Origin: Bacilli bacterium
GTDB taxonomy: Bacteria; Bacillota_I; Bacilli_A; RFN20; CAG-826
Length of the DNA stretch: 64,000 nucleotides
NCBI GenBank assembly: GCA_022653695.1
Contig: JALCSW010000001.1
Span: 117,979-181,978, forward strand
Direction of reading: 5' to 3'
Position numbers and translations under genes: made by a program. Under the pieces are notes generated by a model. The model was not told the DNA's origin and did no database searches. It saw only the letters and a program-made list of their open reading frames with translations. Positions within the stretch are counted from its first letter, which is position 1, and the number at the start of each line of letters is the position of its first letter. Shown here one piece after another: positions 48,640-58,099 of this stretch.

Positions 48640-50373
48640 ATGGCTAACGTGCGTTTGGAGAATGTCTGCAAAATCTATAAGGGCGGGGTCAGGGCGGTCA
48701 CCGACTTCTCCCTCGACGTCAAGGATGGGGAATTCGTTGTCTTCGTCGGCCCCTCCGGATGCGGCAAGTCCACCACTTTGCGCATGATCGCCGGGCTGGA
48801 AGCCATCACGAGCGGGAACGTTTTCATCGGCGGGAAATACATGAATGACCTCGAGCCGAAGGACCGCAACATCGCGATGGTTTTCCAGAACTACGCCCTC
48901 TATCCCCATCTTAGCGTCTACGAGAACATCGCCTACCCTCTCCGCTGCCACCGCATGAAGAGAGAGGAGATCGACAAACGGGTGAAGGACAGCGCGGCGG
49001 TTCTAGGAATCACGGAATACCTGCAACGGAAGCCCAAGGAACTCTCCGGAGGCCAGCGGCAGCGCGTGGCCCTCGGCCGGGCGATCGTGAGGCAGCCCCA
49101 GGCCTTCCTGCTCGACGAGCCCCTGAGCAACCTCGACGCCAAACTTCGCGTCCAAATGAGGGCGGAGATATCCAAACTCCACGAAAAACTGCGCGCCACC
49201 TTCATCTACGTGACCCACGACCAAACGGAAGCCATGACCATGGGCGACCGCATCGTGGTGATGAAGGACGGCTTCATCCAGCAAGTGGACACGCCGACCA
49301 ACCTCTACCGCCACCCCGCCAACGTTTTCGTGGCGACCTTCCTCGGCTCGCCCCAAATGAACGTCTTCGAAGGGGAGCTCCGCAAAAAAGAGGCGAAAAC
49401 CTTTTTCCTCAGCAAAGGCGAAGACGCCTTTTCGATTCCCCTTAACCCCCTCCTCGAAGGGCAGTTGGAAGACGAGGCTTTCCCGATCAAAGCCAAACTT
49501 GGCGTCAGACCAAACGATGTGATGGTCTCGAAGGGCAAAGGAATGGCCAAAGCCAAAATCGAACTTGTGGAAAAACTGGGTGACCAAACATTGGTCTATC
49601 TGCGGGTTCCCGGACGCGACGATTACACGATTTCCTTGGCAAACGGGGATAACGATTACGCCACTGGAGAAATGGTTTCGGTCTCGTTTGAGGAAGGGAA
49701 ACTCAACCTTTTTGACGGAGAAACCGAAAAAAGCCTCACCGAGGCTCGGCCGCTGTGCTTCTTGGACAATGCCGACAACGCCTATTTGGATCAAAGCCAA
49801 GTGGCGGAAGTGGAACGAAGGCTTATCGAAAAGAACCATTCCTCCTCAATGATCGCGATCCCAAGTTCCTCGGTTTCCCTCAATAGAGCCAATGGCAGCG
49901 ATCTGAGTTTGCCTTTGCTTCTGGATTGTCGGAAAGACTATGGCGACCGCTCCGTTTTCTTCTGCCACGAGTCTTCGTCGGGAAAAGGGATCTCGTTTTC
50001 CGCCGACTCCCAAAAGGGCCCAAAGGAACCGGGAGAGGCCTTCAATGCTTTTGTGCCCCTTAAAAGCATCGAGATCGTCGACGAAAAGACCCAAAGCAAA
50101 CTGACGGACACCGAGCCGCTAAGCACGCCAATATCAAAGGGCGAGCTTTCCTTCAGGAGAGGCGGTTGCTTTATGGAAGGGGACGAGCGGATCAATCACG
50201 AAAAAGCCTACGTCGTCAAACGGATGAACCGCCTCGGGACAACGAATCTCATTGTCCTGGAGGGGAGCAAAACCAAGGAAAAACTGACCTATCTCGTCCC
50301 TGATTCCGCCTTGATATACGTTTCCATGCTGGTGCTCTTCCGCAAAAGAATCCATGCGAAGAAAAGCGACTAG
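48640..50373 (+). CDS. msmK: MsmK/MalK-type ATPase with unusual long C-terminal extension
   Basis: 577 residues, about 200 longer than ordinary MsmK/MalK (365-375). The ABC core is complete: GPSGCGKST (38-46), VFQNYALYPH, LSGGQRQRVALGRAI, DEPLSNLDA and THDQTEA. The MOBE-like domain (about 235-370) is followed by a region of about 200 residues with no recognised fold, rich in Ser and ending with a basic hydrophobic tail (ALIYVSMLVLFRKRIHAKKSD). It drives maltodextrin uptake; the extension might carry a regulatory function or a second TOBE-like domain. Confidence 0.88.
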   Translation: MANVRLENVCKIYKGGVRAVTDFSLDVKDGEFVVFVGPSGCGKSTTLRMIAGLEAITSGNVFIGGKYMNDLEPKDRNIAMVFQNYALYPHLSVYENIAYPLRCHRMKREEIDKRVKDSAAVLGITEYLQRKPKELSGGQRQRVALGRAIVRQPQAFLLDEPLSNLDAKLRVQMRAEISKLHEKLRATFIYVTHDQTEAMTMGDRIVVMKDGFIQQVDTPTNLYRHPANVFVATFLGSPQMNVFEGELRKKEAKTFFLSKGEDAFSIPLNPLLEGQLEDEAFPIKAKLGVRPNDVMVSKGKGMAKAKIELVEKLGDQTLVYLRVPGRDDYTISLANGDNDYATGEMVSVSFEEGKLNLFDGETEKSLTEARPLCFLDNADNAYLDQSQVAEVERRLIEKNHSSSMIAIPSSSVSLNRANGSDLSLPLLLDCRKDYGDRSVFFCHESSSGKGISFSADSQKGPKEPGEAFNAFVPLKSIEIVDEKTQSKLTDTEPLSTPISKGELSFRRGGCFMEGDERINHEKAYVVKRMNRLGTTNLIVLEGSKTKEKLTYLVPDSALIYVSMLVLFRKRIHAKKSD

Positions 50374-50557
50374 GCAAAAGACGGAATCCTGATTTCTCCG
50401 TTTCGCTGTCATGCGGTTTCCAAGAAACGCATTTGACGCTTCGATCGACAAAATGCCCCTTTTTCCCTTCAAAAACGTCGATGGCAGTCAGAAAAGCCAG
50501 CAGGGACGGTGAAAGCTTTGAGGAAAAAGATTACGAACGGGTTGATCAAAGCCATGA
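50374..50557. other. Gap between convergent genes
   Basis: No gene. A weak dyad (ACGGA/TCCGT at about 50,382-50,402) may act as terminator for the maltodextrin operon. Confidence 0.3.
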
Positions 50558-51094
50558 TCAGGGACGCCGAACGAAGAGGCTTTTTCTGTTTCTCTCCAGC
50601 TTCTTCGACGAGATGTTGATCAATAGCTCCTCAAGGGCCGAAAGACCGGTGAACGCGAATATGATTATCGCCGTGGCCGTAAGGCCGAAAAGCGCGTAAA
50701 GCGCCGGGGACAGGAAAACAGCCAAACCCGCCGCTTTGTTCGCATAGGTATGCAGAAACCCAAGGGCGTGGAACCTTGCCAAGGAAACGGCGAGGCTTGC
50801 GATCCTTATCGAGGCGACCGCGGCGATGCCGACCCAAACCCACCATGAGACGCTGACGGCAACGACGAAAACGATGACGATCGAAACGCCAAAGACCAAA
50901 TCGGCAAAACTGTCCAATTTGGCCCCGAAAATGCTTTCCGAATGGAATTTCCTCGCCACGAAACCATCGAGGGCGTCGGATGAGCCCGCAAGCGCGTAGA
51001 CAATCCAAAAAGCGATGGGAAAAGGCACAAGGAAAACCATCGCCACCGACAAGGGAATCCGAAGCAACGTTATGATGTTGGCCGCGTTTTTCAT
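50558..51094 (-). CDS. CDP-alcohol phosphatidyltransferase
   Basis: 178 residues with about five membrane helices. The family signature D-G-x2-A-R-x8-G-x3-D-x3-D is complete (DGFVARKFHSESIFGAKLDS, then FAD). These enzymes join CDP-diacylglycerol (or another CDP-lipid) to an alcohol in phospholipid synthesis. It is a little shorter than PgsA, and the alcohol cannot be told; phosphatidylglycerophosphate or cardiolipin synthesis would be usual. Confidence 0.88.
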   Translation of the reverse strand: MKNAANIITLLRIPLSVAMVFLVPFPIAFWIVYALAGSSDALDGFVARKFHSESIFGAKLDSFADLVFGVSIVIVFVVAVSVSWWVWVGIAAVASIRIASLAVSLARFHALGFLHTYANKAAGLAVFLSPALYALFGLTATAIIIFAFTGLSALEELLINISSKKLERNRKSLFVRRP

Positions 51095-51182
51095 CTTTTC
51101 CCGAAAGGAAAGGCGGATGTCTTCCTCTTCGTCATTAGACTATGCCTACAGAAGCAAGGGGACAATCAAATAGCCGAAACGA

Positions 51183-51213
51183 AAAGCCCCGCCATCGAGG
51201 ATAACGGGGCAAA
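51183..51213 (-). terminator. Terminator after the reductase gene
   Basis: GCCCCG/CGGGGC stem with a 13-base loop followed on the minus strand by CTTTTCGTTT; it lies about 50 bases after the reductase stop. Confidence 0.6.
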
Positions 51214-51261
51214 GACTCGGCTTTTTATGGGAAAAGGCAACTTAGCCGACGAGAAACTCCC

Positions 51262-52461
51262 TCAGGGCTTGAAGTGAGGAACTTCGACCTCGACGTCGCT
51301 CAAAGGGAAACTCACGCAGGGATGGATGTAGCCATAGAGTTTGTCGGCCATCCTCCGGCCATCGACCTTCTCCGGGACGTAGACGTTGCCGGAAATAAGG
51401 CGCGAATGGCAGAAGCCGCATTCGCCGGAGCGGCAATGGGTGGGAACGGAAATGCCAGCCTTTTCCATGCTGACGAGCAAAGATTCGTCGGCGGAGCAAG
51501 GAATCGTCTTCGTTTCGTCGTCGATATGGACTTTCAGCTGGTAATGGCCGTTTTTCTTCTCCGAAGGATACGATGGATCCTTTGAGGGATCGTGGATCTC
51601 GCCGAAGAGCTCGTGGCGGATGTCTTTTCTCCTTAGCCCGAGCTTCGGCGTTTCCTTTTCGAGGAAATCGTACATGGCCTGAGGCCCGCAGATGAAGAGG
51701 GAATACTCGCCTTTCGGAGCGTACTTCTTGATGAGATCGGCGCCTAGGAAGCCATGTTCGCAGCCGGCCAGGCTTTCATTCGAAAGAACGTTGACGAGCT
51801 TGAACTTCGGGCAACGCTTCTCCAAAGCCTTGAATTCCTTTTCGAACAAAGCCTCGCTTAGCGTCTTGCTGCCATATAGAAGTATGAGCGAGCAATCCTC
51901 ATCTCCGTCCGCGATGGCCTGAGCCAAGGAGTAGAAAGGCGTGATGCCGCTTCCGCCAGCGAGGCCGACGACGACTTTCTGGTCGCGGATCGGGCTATAC
52001 GTGAATTGCCCAAGGGGCGCGGAGGCTTCGACGACGTCGCCTTTCTTCCATTTGTCGAGCATGAAATTGGAAGCCAAGCCGCCAAAGGCCCGCTTGACGG
52101 TAAGGCAATACGTCCCCGACAAAGAGTCGCGAGGCGAGGACGAGAGCGAATATGGCCTGGTCAGGTGAACCCCGTCAATCGAGAGCACGACGGAGAGATA
52201 GCTGCCGGCGTTGAAGTAAGCCAGCTCTTTCGTTTTCTTTCCGTCGGGGCCGAAAACGAAGGTCTTGGCGTCTCCTCCCCTGTCGATGACATCCTTTATC
52301 TTCAGATACTGAACGTAAGGATGGAGCGCCTCGGCAAGTCGGTTGGCAATATAGGCGTTGTTAGGCAAAGCGTCGGCGGTCGAGGCGTCGGCTATCTTGG
52401 CTTCGCGATCCGGGATCATCTTCGTGAAGTCCATCTTGTTCAAAGAACGAATGTTTGGCAT
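51262..52461 (-). CDS. Ferredoxin-NAD(P)H reductase-like flavoprotein with C-terminal 2Fe-2S domain
   Basis: 399 residues. FAD-binding motif RPYSLSSSP (about 120), NAD(P)-binding GGSGITPF (about 170), and CGPQAMYDF (about 260). The last 90 residues are a plant-type [2Fe-2S] ferredoxin (CRSGECGFC ... HPCVSF). The protein should move electrons between NAD(P)H, FAD and the iron-sulfur cluster. It is in one operon with a CrtI-like oxidoreductase, 15 bp downstream, so it may feed or drain that enzyme. The substrate is unknown. An unusual N-terminal 60 residues precede the FAD domain. Confidence 0.85.
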   Translation of the reverse strand: MPNIRSLNKMDFTKMIPDREAKIADASTADALPNNAYIANRLAEALHPYVQYLKIKDVIDRGGDAKTFVFGPDGKKTKELAYFNAGSYLSVVLSIDGVHLTRPYSLSSSPRDSLSGTYCLTVKRAFGGLASNFMLDKWKKGDVVEASAPLGQFTYSPIRDQKVVVGLAGGSGITPFYSLAQAIADGDEDCSLILLYGSKTLSEALFEKEFKALEKRCPKFKLVNVLSNESLAGCEHGFLGADLIKKYAPKGEYSLFICGPQAMYDFLEKETPKLGLRRKDIRHELFGEIHDPSKDPSYPSEKKNGHYQLKVHIDDETKTIPCSADESLLVSMEKAGISVPTHCRSGECGFCHSRLISGNVYVPEKVDGRRMADKLYGYIHPCVSFPLSDVEVEVPHFKP

Positions 52462-52476
52462 ATTGTTTTCCTCCTG

Positions 52477-54036
52477 TTATTTCTGCTGCGCTTTCGCGGC
52501 CTTGGTGCCCGGTTGCAGCTGGGCGATGTCGGCGCCTTTGAGCTTTTTGACGAGCCGGTGGCCGATGAGGTTGCCGGTGTAGTAGGCGACGTTGAAGCCA
52601 TCGCCCCTCATGTAGTGCCCGCCGCAATAGGATAAATGCGGGACCGTGATGTCTTTCCGCTCCTCAGCTATGCGGGCCATCAGGTTGTCCCAACCCGAAA
52701 GCTTGTAGCCATAAATCGTCCCGGTCGGCGTGCCCAGATAACGGGCCATGGTGACGGGGGTCGCTATCTCAATCTCCTCAATGTGGGGGATGATGGAAAG
52801 GTGGAGGGTCTCCTCGGTGTCCTTGATATATTTGAGGGCAATCTCGTTTTTCCATTTCTCGTAACGCTCCGGCGTCATGTCGCTCGGGATGTCATCGCCG
52901 AAGATCGGCATCGTGAGGAAAAGGGTGCAGGTTCCTTTCGGGGTCGCGTCCGGAATGACTTTATTCAGGCAGTTCACGATGTAGATGTCGCGCTTCTCGT
53001 ATTGGGCCCTGGCGCCGCGGGAAGAGGAAATGAAAACCGTATAGTCGTCGAATCCCAACTCCTCGCGCGAGCAATCGAGGCCAAGATAGACCGTCGCCGT
53101 CGAAATGCCGAACGAACGGGCATTGATGAGGCGCTTGGTCCGCTCCGGCACCGCCGAAGAGGGCGAAAGGTTGGCGACCCGGTTAGGAATCAAATTGCTG
53201 ACGATTTCCTTTGCGTAGATTTTCCTCTCGTGGTTGATCTCCACCCCGATGGCCTCGCCCTTCTCATTATAAAGGAAGCCGGTGACCTCGGAATTGTACC
53301 AAACGTCCCCGCCATGGTCGAGTATGACCTTGCAAAGGGAAAGCGAGAGTTCGTGCGAGCGGTATTTCGGCATGGCGGCCCCGTCGATAATATAGGTCGA
53401 CATCATGTTCCAGTAATGGAAGGCGCTCAACTCGTCGGTCGGAACGCCCAGATACCCCCAGTAAGTGCAAAGGATATCGATGGCTTTCGGCGAGAGTTTA
53501 AGCGCAGTTAGGACATCCTCCATCGAATGCGATGCCATTCTCATGAAGTTGCCGTACTTGAAAGCCATGACCAGAGGATTGGGCTTGCCTTTCATTTTCG
53601 TGACGTATTGGGTGGCTTGCCAATCGTTGGTCTGGTATTCGAAAAGTTTTCTGACGGCCTTCTTCGATCCGGGGCAGCATTCCTCCATCGAGGCGATGAA
53701 GGGTTCGACGCCGGCTTTGAGGGTCACGTCATATCCGTCTTTTCCTTTTACGATAGTCCGGAAGAGATTCCGTTCGTATTGCCAATCGGGCTTAGCGCCC
53801 AATTCTTGGAAAATGTTGTAAACCAAATCCGGCTTCTCTTTGCTTCCGACCATGCATAGCTCATGAAGGGATGGCTCGAACTCGAAGCGGCCCCGAACGA
53901 AACTGGTGGCGCAGCCTCCTGGCAGATTGTGCTTCTCGAGAAGAAGGGTCTTCAACCCCCCTTTCGCGGTTGTGGCTGCGGCAGCCAAGCCGCCATTGCC
54001 AGCGCCTACGACGATGACATCAAAGGACTCGTCCAT
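52477..54036 (-). CDS. CrtI-like FAD-dependent oxidoreductase
   Basis: 519 residues of the phytoene desaturase/CrtISO type. The FAD-binding dinucleotide motif is VIVVGAGNGGLAAAATTAKGG (6-26), followed by LLEKHNLPGGCATSF. The C-terminal FAD contact region is SYCGGHYMRGDGFNVAYYTG. A fatty-acid or isoprenoid-like double bond is the usual substrate in the family; no carotenoid genes are near. It has a good ribosome binding site (CGGAGG) and begins 17 bp from a GntR operator. It is co-transcribed with the reductase gene. Confidence 0.85.
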   Translation of the reverse strand: MDESFDVIVVGAGNGGLAAAATTAKGGLKTLLLEKHNLPGGCATSFVRGRFEFEPSLHELCMVGSKEKPDLVYNIFQELGAKPDWQYERNLFRTIVKGKDGYDVTLKAGVEPFIASMEECCPGSKKAVRKLFEYQTNDWQATQYVTKMKGKPNPLVMAFKYGNFMRMASHSMEDVLTALKLSPKAIDILCTYWGYLGVPTDELSAFHYWNMMSTYIIDGAAMPKYRSHELSLSLCKVILDHGGDVWYNSEVTGFLYNEKGEAIGVEINHERKIYAKEIVSNLIPNRVANLSPSSAVPERTKRLINARSFGISTATVYLGLDCSREELGFDDYTVFISSSRGARAQYEKRDIYIVNCLNKVIPDATPKGTCTLFLTMPIFGDDIPSDMTPERYEKWKNEIALKYIKDTEETLHLSIIPHIEEIEIATPVTMARYLGTPTGTIYGYKLSGWDNLMARIAEERKDITVPHLSYCGGHYMRGDGFNVAYYTGNLIGHRLVKKLKGADIAQLQPGTKAAKAQQK

Positions 54037-54052
54037 AATTGACCTCCGTTAT

Positions 54053-54063
54053 TGGTATGACCA
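54053..54063. promoter_or_regulatory. GntR operator copy 1
   Basis: TGGTATGACCA, a near palindrome TGGT-N3-ACCA, 17 bp upstream of the CrtI-like gene start. Identical to the second copy at 54,172-54,182. FadR-type GntR proteins bind TGGTnnnACCA sites. Confidence 0.7.
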
Positions 54064-54171
54064 CATATAAAACTAGAATAGTTTTGGCTGTTTTGCAACA
54101 TGATGAAAGAAAAGCGTCTAAATTCGGATGTTTTACTTGATAGTTTTCTGTATTAGAATAATCTTTGCATC

Positions 54172-54182
54172 TGGTATGACCA
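54172..54182. promoter_or_regulatory. GntR operator copy 2
   Basis: TGGTATGACCA again, 18 bp upstream of the regulator's start, so the regulator probably controls itself and the divergent redox operon. The shared flank (ATTGG... and ...CCAATA) extends the symmetry to about 15 bp. Confidence 0.7.
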
Positions 54183-54200
54183 ATAACATGGAGATAAGAA

Positions 54201-54905
54201 ATGGGCTTTGACAAAATCAAGAACGTCTCGTTGACGGATCTGTTCGTGGAGCAGATCGAAAACATGATTCTTTCAGGCCAGCTGTCCGTCGGCGAAAAGC
54301 TTCCTTCCTCGCGTGACCTTTGCATAAAAATGGGCGTCTCCCGACAGGTCGTTTCGGCCGGGCTCATCAAACTCGGCCAACTTGGTTTCGTCAAAATAAA
54401 GGCCAGGAAGGGCGTCTTCGTTTCCGATTACCGGGAGCAAGGCACGATCGAAACGCTTCTCGCCATCATGCGTTATCACGGAGGAACGATGAGAGAAGGC
54501 GAGGTGCGTTCCCTTTTGGAAGTGCGAGGATCGCTGGAGCAACTTTGCTGCAAGCTCGCCATCGAGAACGAGACGGAAAGCAAGCTTCAGAAGCTCAAGG
54601 CTATTTTGGAACATATAGAAACCGCGCCCGATTCTCAGACGGCCGCGGAAGAGATCTTCGCCTTCCACCACCAAATCGCTGTGATGTCCAACAACGTTCT
54701 TCTGCCACTGATGTATTACTCGTTTAGAGGCGAGGCTGAATACTTGTGGGCTTTGGCTTACAAACACGTGGGACTAGAAAGCCTTTATGAAGAAAAGAAA
54801 TCCCTTTTCGAGGCCATAAGGAACAAAGACGCCTCATCCGCGGAACGGCAGGTCAAAGACACCATCGAGGCCTCGCTTAGGGATCTGAAGGTATACTCAA
54901 GCTGA
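54201..54905 (+). CDS. FadR-subfamily GntR regulator
   Basis: 234 residues. The winged helix is N-terminal (FVEQIENMILSGQLSVGEKL, then PSSRDLCIKMGVSRQVVS), and the C-terminal helical FCD domain (RSLLEVRGSLEQLCCKLAIE, FHHQIAVMSNN) binds an acid effector and metal. It is divergent from the reductase/CrtI operon with paired operators in the 164-bp gap. Confidence 0.9.
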   Translation: MGFDKIKNVSLTDLFVEQIENMILSGQLSVGEKLPSSRDLCIKMGVSRQVVSAGLIKLGQLGFVKIKARKGVFVSDYREQGTIETLLAIMRYHGGTMREGEVRSLLEVRGSLEQLCCKLAIENETESKLQKLKAILEHIETAPDSQTAAEEIFAFHHQIAVMSNNVLLPLMYYSFRGEAEYLWALAYKHVGLESLYEEKKSLFEAIRNKDASSAERQVKDTIEASLRDLKVYSS

Positions 54906-54966
54906 ATTTTATTTTCGAAAAACGAAAACGCATTTTGCTATAATAAAGAAAAAGGGGACATCTTAT

Positions 54967-55431
54967 ATGAAAAAACGACTGCCGTTTTTGCTCTTCATCT
55001 CTTTCTTTCTCGTCGGTTGCTCTTCGAGCGGAGGCATCGCTCTGACAAAAGACAATGTCGCGACCTACATCGGTTTTTCGGGCGGAAAATCGAGCACGAC
55101 CCTGACTTCCGACCCCACCGAGCAAGACGATGGGAGTTACCTCGTCGTTTTCTACCTTTATCCTTTGACATACGACATCAATTCCGACGTCAATGGCCGC
55201 TGCGCGGTTTCCTTCACCCCTTGGTACACGGATATGACTTCCTCGGCAACGCTGGAGAACAAGTTCGACGCCGCCTTTTCCTACAAAGCCGGCGGAACCG
55301 ATTCGGACGGAATCAAGGAAGCGAACTCGCTTGAAGCCAGTTTCGTCGTCGAATCGGAAAAAGCCCTTTCAGCCCTCAGCGTCATCTCGAATCTGACTTT
55401 CGCCGATATATCCGGATCGGTCCAAGGCTAA
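54967..55431 (+). CDS. Small lipoprotein
   Basis: 154 residues. Lipobox FLVGCSS after a short signal peptide; the mature part is small, beta-rich, with no recognised domain. Ribosome binding site AAAGGGGA. It ends before a strong terminator and so stands alone. Confidence 0.75.
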   Translation: MKKRLPFLLFISFFLVGCSSSGGIALTKDNVATYIGFSGGKSSTTLTSDPTEQDDGSYLVVFYLYPLTYDINSDVNGRCAVSFTPWYTDMTSSATLENKFDAAFSYKAGGTDSDGIKEANSLEASFVVESEKALSALSVISNLTFADISGSVQG

Positions 55432-55480
55432 TCAAGCCAAATAAAGAACGTAAGAAACGCTGATTTTTTCCCACGATCGA

Positions 55481-55506
55481 AAAGCCGGTTTCGTTGCCGG
55501 CTTTTT
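55481..55506. terminator. Bidirectional terminator
   Basis: AAAGCCGG/CCGGCTTT stem, an eight-base loop and a following TTTTT on the plus strand; the same stem with A/T runs serves the convergent amino-acid transporter operon. Confidence 0.85.
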
Positions 55507-55544
55507 ATTGATGTGGATTGATGACGGGGAAATCCGCTGCGCCT

Positions 55545-56315
55545 TCACAGGACGGCATCGATGAAATCCTTGGTCCTTTGGTTTTGAGGATGGGAGAAAA
55601 GATCCGCCGGTTTGCCTTTCTCGACGACGTGGCCGCCATCCATGAAGATGACCTCGTCGGCGACGTCGCGGGCAAAGGCCATCTCATGAGTCACGATAAT
55701 CATCGAAATTCCGGTTTCAGCCAAGGACTTGATCACCCCTAGAACTCCCTTGACCATCTCCGGGTCGAGCGCGCTTGTGGGTTCGTCAAGCAAAATGACG
55801 TCCGGATCGTTGGCGAGAGCCCTCGCGATGGCAACGCGCTGCTTCTGGCCGCCGGACAGTTTGATTGGATACTCGTTAGCTTTTTCCTTGACCCCGACTT
55901 GGGCTAGAAGAGCCAATCCTTTTTCCTTGGCTTGTTCCTTAGGCATTTTCTTAAGATCGATCAGCGACAGGATCACGTTATCGAGAACGGTGTAGTTGTT
56001 GAACAAATTGAAAGATTGAAAGACCATGGCCATTTTTGAGCGCGCGGCGCATAGCTCTTTTGGCCCAAGAAGAATCGCCGGCTTCCCTTTGGCGTTGAGC
56101 CCGAAAACCTTTTTTCCTTCGAATATCACTTCGCCCGAAGTCGGGGTTTCCAGCAGATTGAGGCAACGGAGGAACGTCGATTTGCCGGACCCGGAAGGGC
56201 CGATGATGGCGTAGACGCCGTTCCGCTCGAAGGAAAGGTCGATGCCATCGAGGACGATAAGGTCCTTAAATGACTTATGGAGGCCCTTAACCTCTATGAT
56301 GCTATCGAGTGGCAT
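55545..56315 (-). CDS. glnQ: Polar amino-acid ABC ATPase
   Basis: 256 residues of the GlnQ/ArtP group. Walker [10 protein letters not shown] (38-46), signature [15 protein letters not shown], Walker [15 protein letters not shown] and the His switch IVTHEMAFA are all seen. An extra run between the first and second blocks ([16 protein letters not shown]) is slightly longer than usual. It overlaps the permease gene by 14 bases. Confidence 0.92.
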   Translation of the reverse strand: MPLDSIIEVKGLHKSFKDLIVLDGIDLSFERNGVYAIIGPSGSGKSTFLRCLNLLETPTSGEVIFEGKKVFGLNAKGKPAILLGPKELCAARSKMAMVFQSFNLFNNYTVLDNVILSLIDLKKMPKEQAKEKGLALLAQVGVKEKANEYPIKLSGGQKQRVAIARALANDPDVILLDEPTSALDPEMVKGVLGVIKSLAETGISMIIVTHEMAFARDVADEVIFMDGGHVVEKGKPADLFSHPQNQRTKDFIDAVL

Positions 56316-56979
56316 AAACGTTGAACCTCTTTTCCAGCAAATTGATGAGTTTGCTTAACGTGAAAGTTATGGCGAAATAGAGGCCGGCGGCCAGAATCAG
56401 GGTCTCGAAGACCTTCAGCGTGTTGGCCTTGACGATGTTAGCGACGCCCGTGATGTCGTAAATCCCGAGGACCGAAACGATCGAGGACTCCTTCACGACC
56501 GTGATGAACTCCCCGCCGATGGAAGGGAGGATGTTCCGGAAAGCCTGCGGGAAGATGATCTTCCGCATGGTATACCGATACGAAAAGCCCATCGATGTCG
56601 CGGCCTCGAACTGGCCAACGTCGACGGCTTGGACCCCCGAGCGGTATATCTCGGCGGAATAGGCGGTCGAATTGAGGCCGAGGGCGATTATCCCGGAAAC
56701 GGTGAAATCGATGGTTATGGAGCGCATGAAAATCGTTTGGAGCAGCATCGGGATGCCAAAAGCGAAGATATAGAGCTGAATTAAGGTTGGCGTTCCGCGA
56801 ACGACCGAAATGTAGGCTTTGGCAGGCATATTCAGCCACTTATGACGCGACATGCGGGCTAAGCACATCAAAAACCCTAAAGTCGCGCCGATAAAAATGG
56901 AGGCGGCCGAGAGGCCGATCGTCATGCCGACTCCATACAAAAACTGGTTGAAATACCTGAAAACCGGACCGAAATCCAT
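56302..56979 (-). CDS. Amino-acid ABC permease
   Basis: 225 residues with five membrane helices and the amino-acid-type EAA loop ([20 protein letters not shown]). A HisM/GlnP-type partner of the ATPase. It is directly preceded (1 bp overlap) by the solute-binding gene. Confidence 0.92.
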   Translation of the reverse strand: MDFGPVFRYFNQFLYGVGMTIGLSAASIFIGATLGFLMCLARMSRHKWLNMPAKAYISVVRGTPTLIQLYIFAFGIPMLLQTIFMRSITIDFTVSGIIALGLNSTAYSAEIYRSGVQAVDVGQFEAATSMGFSYRYTMRKIIFPQAFRNILPSIGGEFITVVKESSIVSVLGIYDITGVANIVKANTLKVFETLILAAGLYFAITFTLSKLINLLEKRFNVYATR

Positions 56980-57785
56980 CAGTTGCTAGCGGCCGTGGCG
57001 ACCGCGTCCTCGTACATGGTCTCCAAAGCCCCGCTGGCTTTGTTGACCGCGATGACTTTGTTGACGAGGCCGATGAGATCGCTTTCTCCGAGGTTGGTCG
57101 CGATGCCGTATCCGCCATCGTCATTGAAATCGAGGCTATCGATGAGGGCTAAACCGCTGTTTTTGCCGACGATGTTCTCCCCGACCGCGTCCTCGACCAT
57201 CAAAGCGCCGATGTTCCCGGTCTTAAGCATCGTGATGAGGGAATCCAGCGCGGCGACGGTGACGACGCTGCCGCTGTAGTCGGCGGCTTTGTCGGCCTGA
57301 ATGGTTCCGAGTTGGGCTCCGATGGTCAGGCTAGCCAAATCGTCGACGTTGCCTATCGTGACCCCTGATTTGACGACAAGAACCGTCTGGGCTTGATAAT
57401 ACACATCGGAGAAAAGCACGCTTTTGGCCCGTTCGGCATTGATTGAGAAGGCGGCGGCGATGAGGTCGATCTGATTGGTGGTCATCGAGCCAAGCAGGGA
57501 ATCGAATTCCATGTTCTTGACGACGAGGTTGAGCGCGATGCCATACTCCGATTCGATCTCACTGGCGATAAGCCCGCAAAAATCGATGTCGAAACCGACC
57601 GGCTCGTTCGTCGAGGAACTGACGTACTCAAACGGTGGGTACTCAGCGTTCGTGCCGATGACCAAGGTTTTGCTGCTGAGAATCTCATCAAGAGAACCGC
57701 CGTGGGCGGTCACGGTCGAGCAACTCGTCGCGAAAGTCATGGCTCCGACTAGAAGAAGAGCGGCGGAAACTGACGTGCGTTTCAT
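56979..57785 (-). CDS. Amino-acid solute-binding lipoprotein
   Basis: 268 residues. Lipobox ATSCST. The SBP type 3 core is clear (LVIGTNAEYPPFEYV; VGFDIDFCGLIASEIE; NQIDLIAAAFSINAERAKSV). Good ribosome binding site (AAGGAGG, nine bases). Preceded by a T-box leader, so transport of an amino acid whose uncharged tRNA is sensed. Confidence 0.92.
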   Translation of the reverse strand: MKRTSVSAALLLVGAMTFATSCSTVTAHGGSLDEILSSKTLVIGTNAEYPPFEYVSSSTNEPVGFDIDFCGLIASEIESEYGIALNLVVKNMEFDSLLGSMTTNQIDLIAAAFSINAERAKSVLFSDVYYQAQTVLVVKSGVTIGNVDDLASLTIGAQLGTIQADKAADYSGSVVTVAALDSLITMLKTGNIGALMVEDAVGENIVGKNSGLALIDSLDFNDDGGYGIATNLGESDLIGLVNKVIAVNKASGALETMYEDAVATAASN

Positions 57786-57835
57786 AATTTTTACCTCCTT
57801 GTTGGCAGTTATGAAACAGTTTGCCGAAGGATAAG

Positions 57836-58093
57836 AAAAATCCTTAGGCGTAAGAGCCTAAGGACGCTTCGATGCGTGGTGCCACCTTAGTTTGCCGGCT
57901 TTTCGCAAAACCAGCCTCGCCGAGTACCTATCGATACCCGCTCGCGCTAAACGGGCGAACCCGTCATCCCATACTATCGAGTTCAGGGATGCAGCTCCAG
58001 GATGCGTTCATAACCCGCTCCGCGCCGCATTTCCACCGTCAGCGGCTCACTATGGCTAGCTTGGGCTACTACTTCTTCCCTTCTTGGCTTTAT
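57836..58093 (-). promoter_or_regulatory. T-box leader of the amino-acid ABC operon
   Basis: The minus-strand leader has the T-box core GGTGGCACCACG (57,875-57,886), CGTCC, and a terminator TCCTTAGG/CCTAAGGA followed by TTTTT (57,836-57,864) which overlaps the antiterminator strand. Upstream is a long Stem I-like region (GGTGGAAA apical loop, AGTA, and the ACGGG/CCCGT stem). It lets uncharged tRNA stop termination. I could not fix the specifier codon. Confidence 0.85.
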
Positions 58094-58099
58094 GCACGA

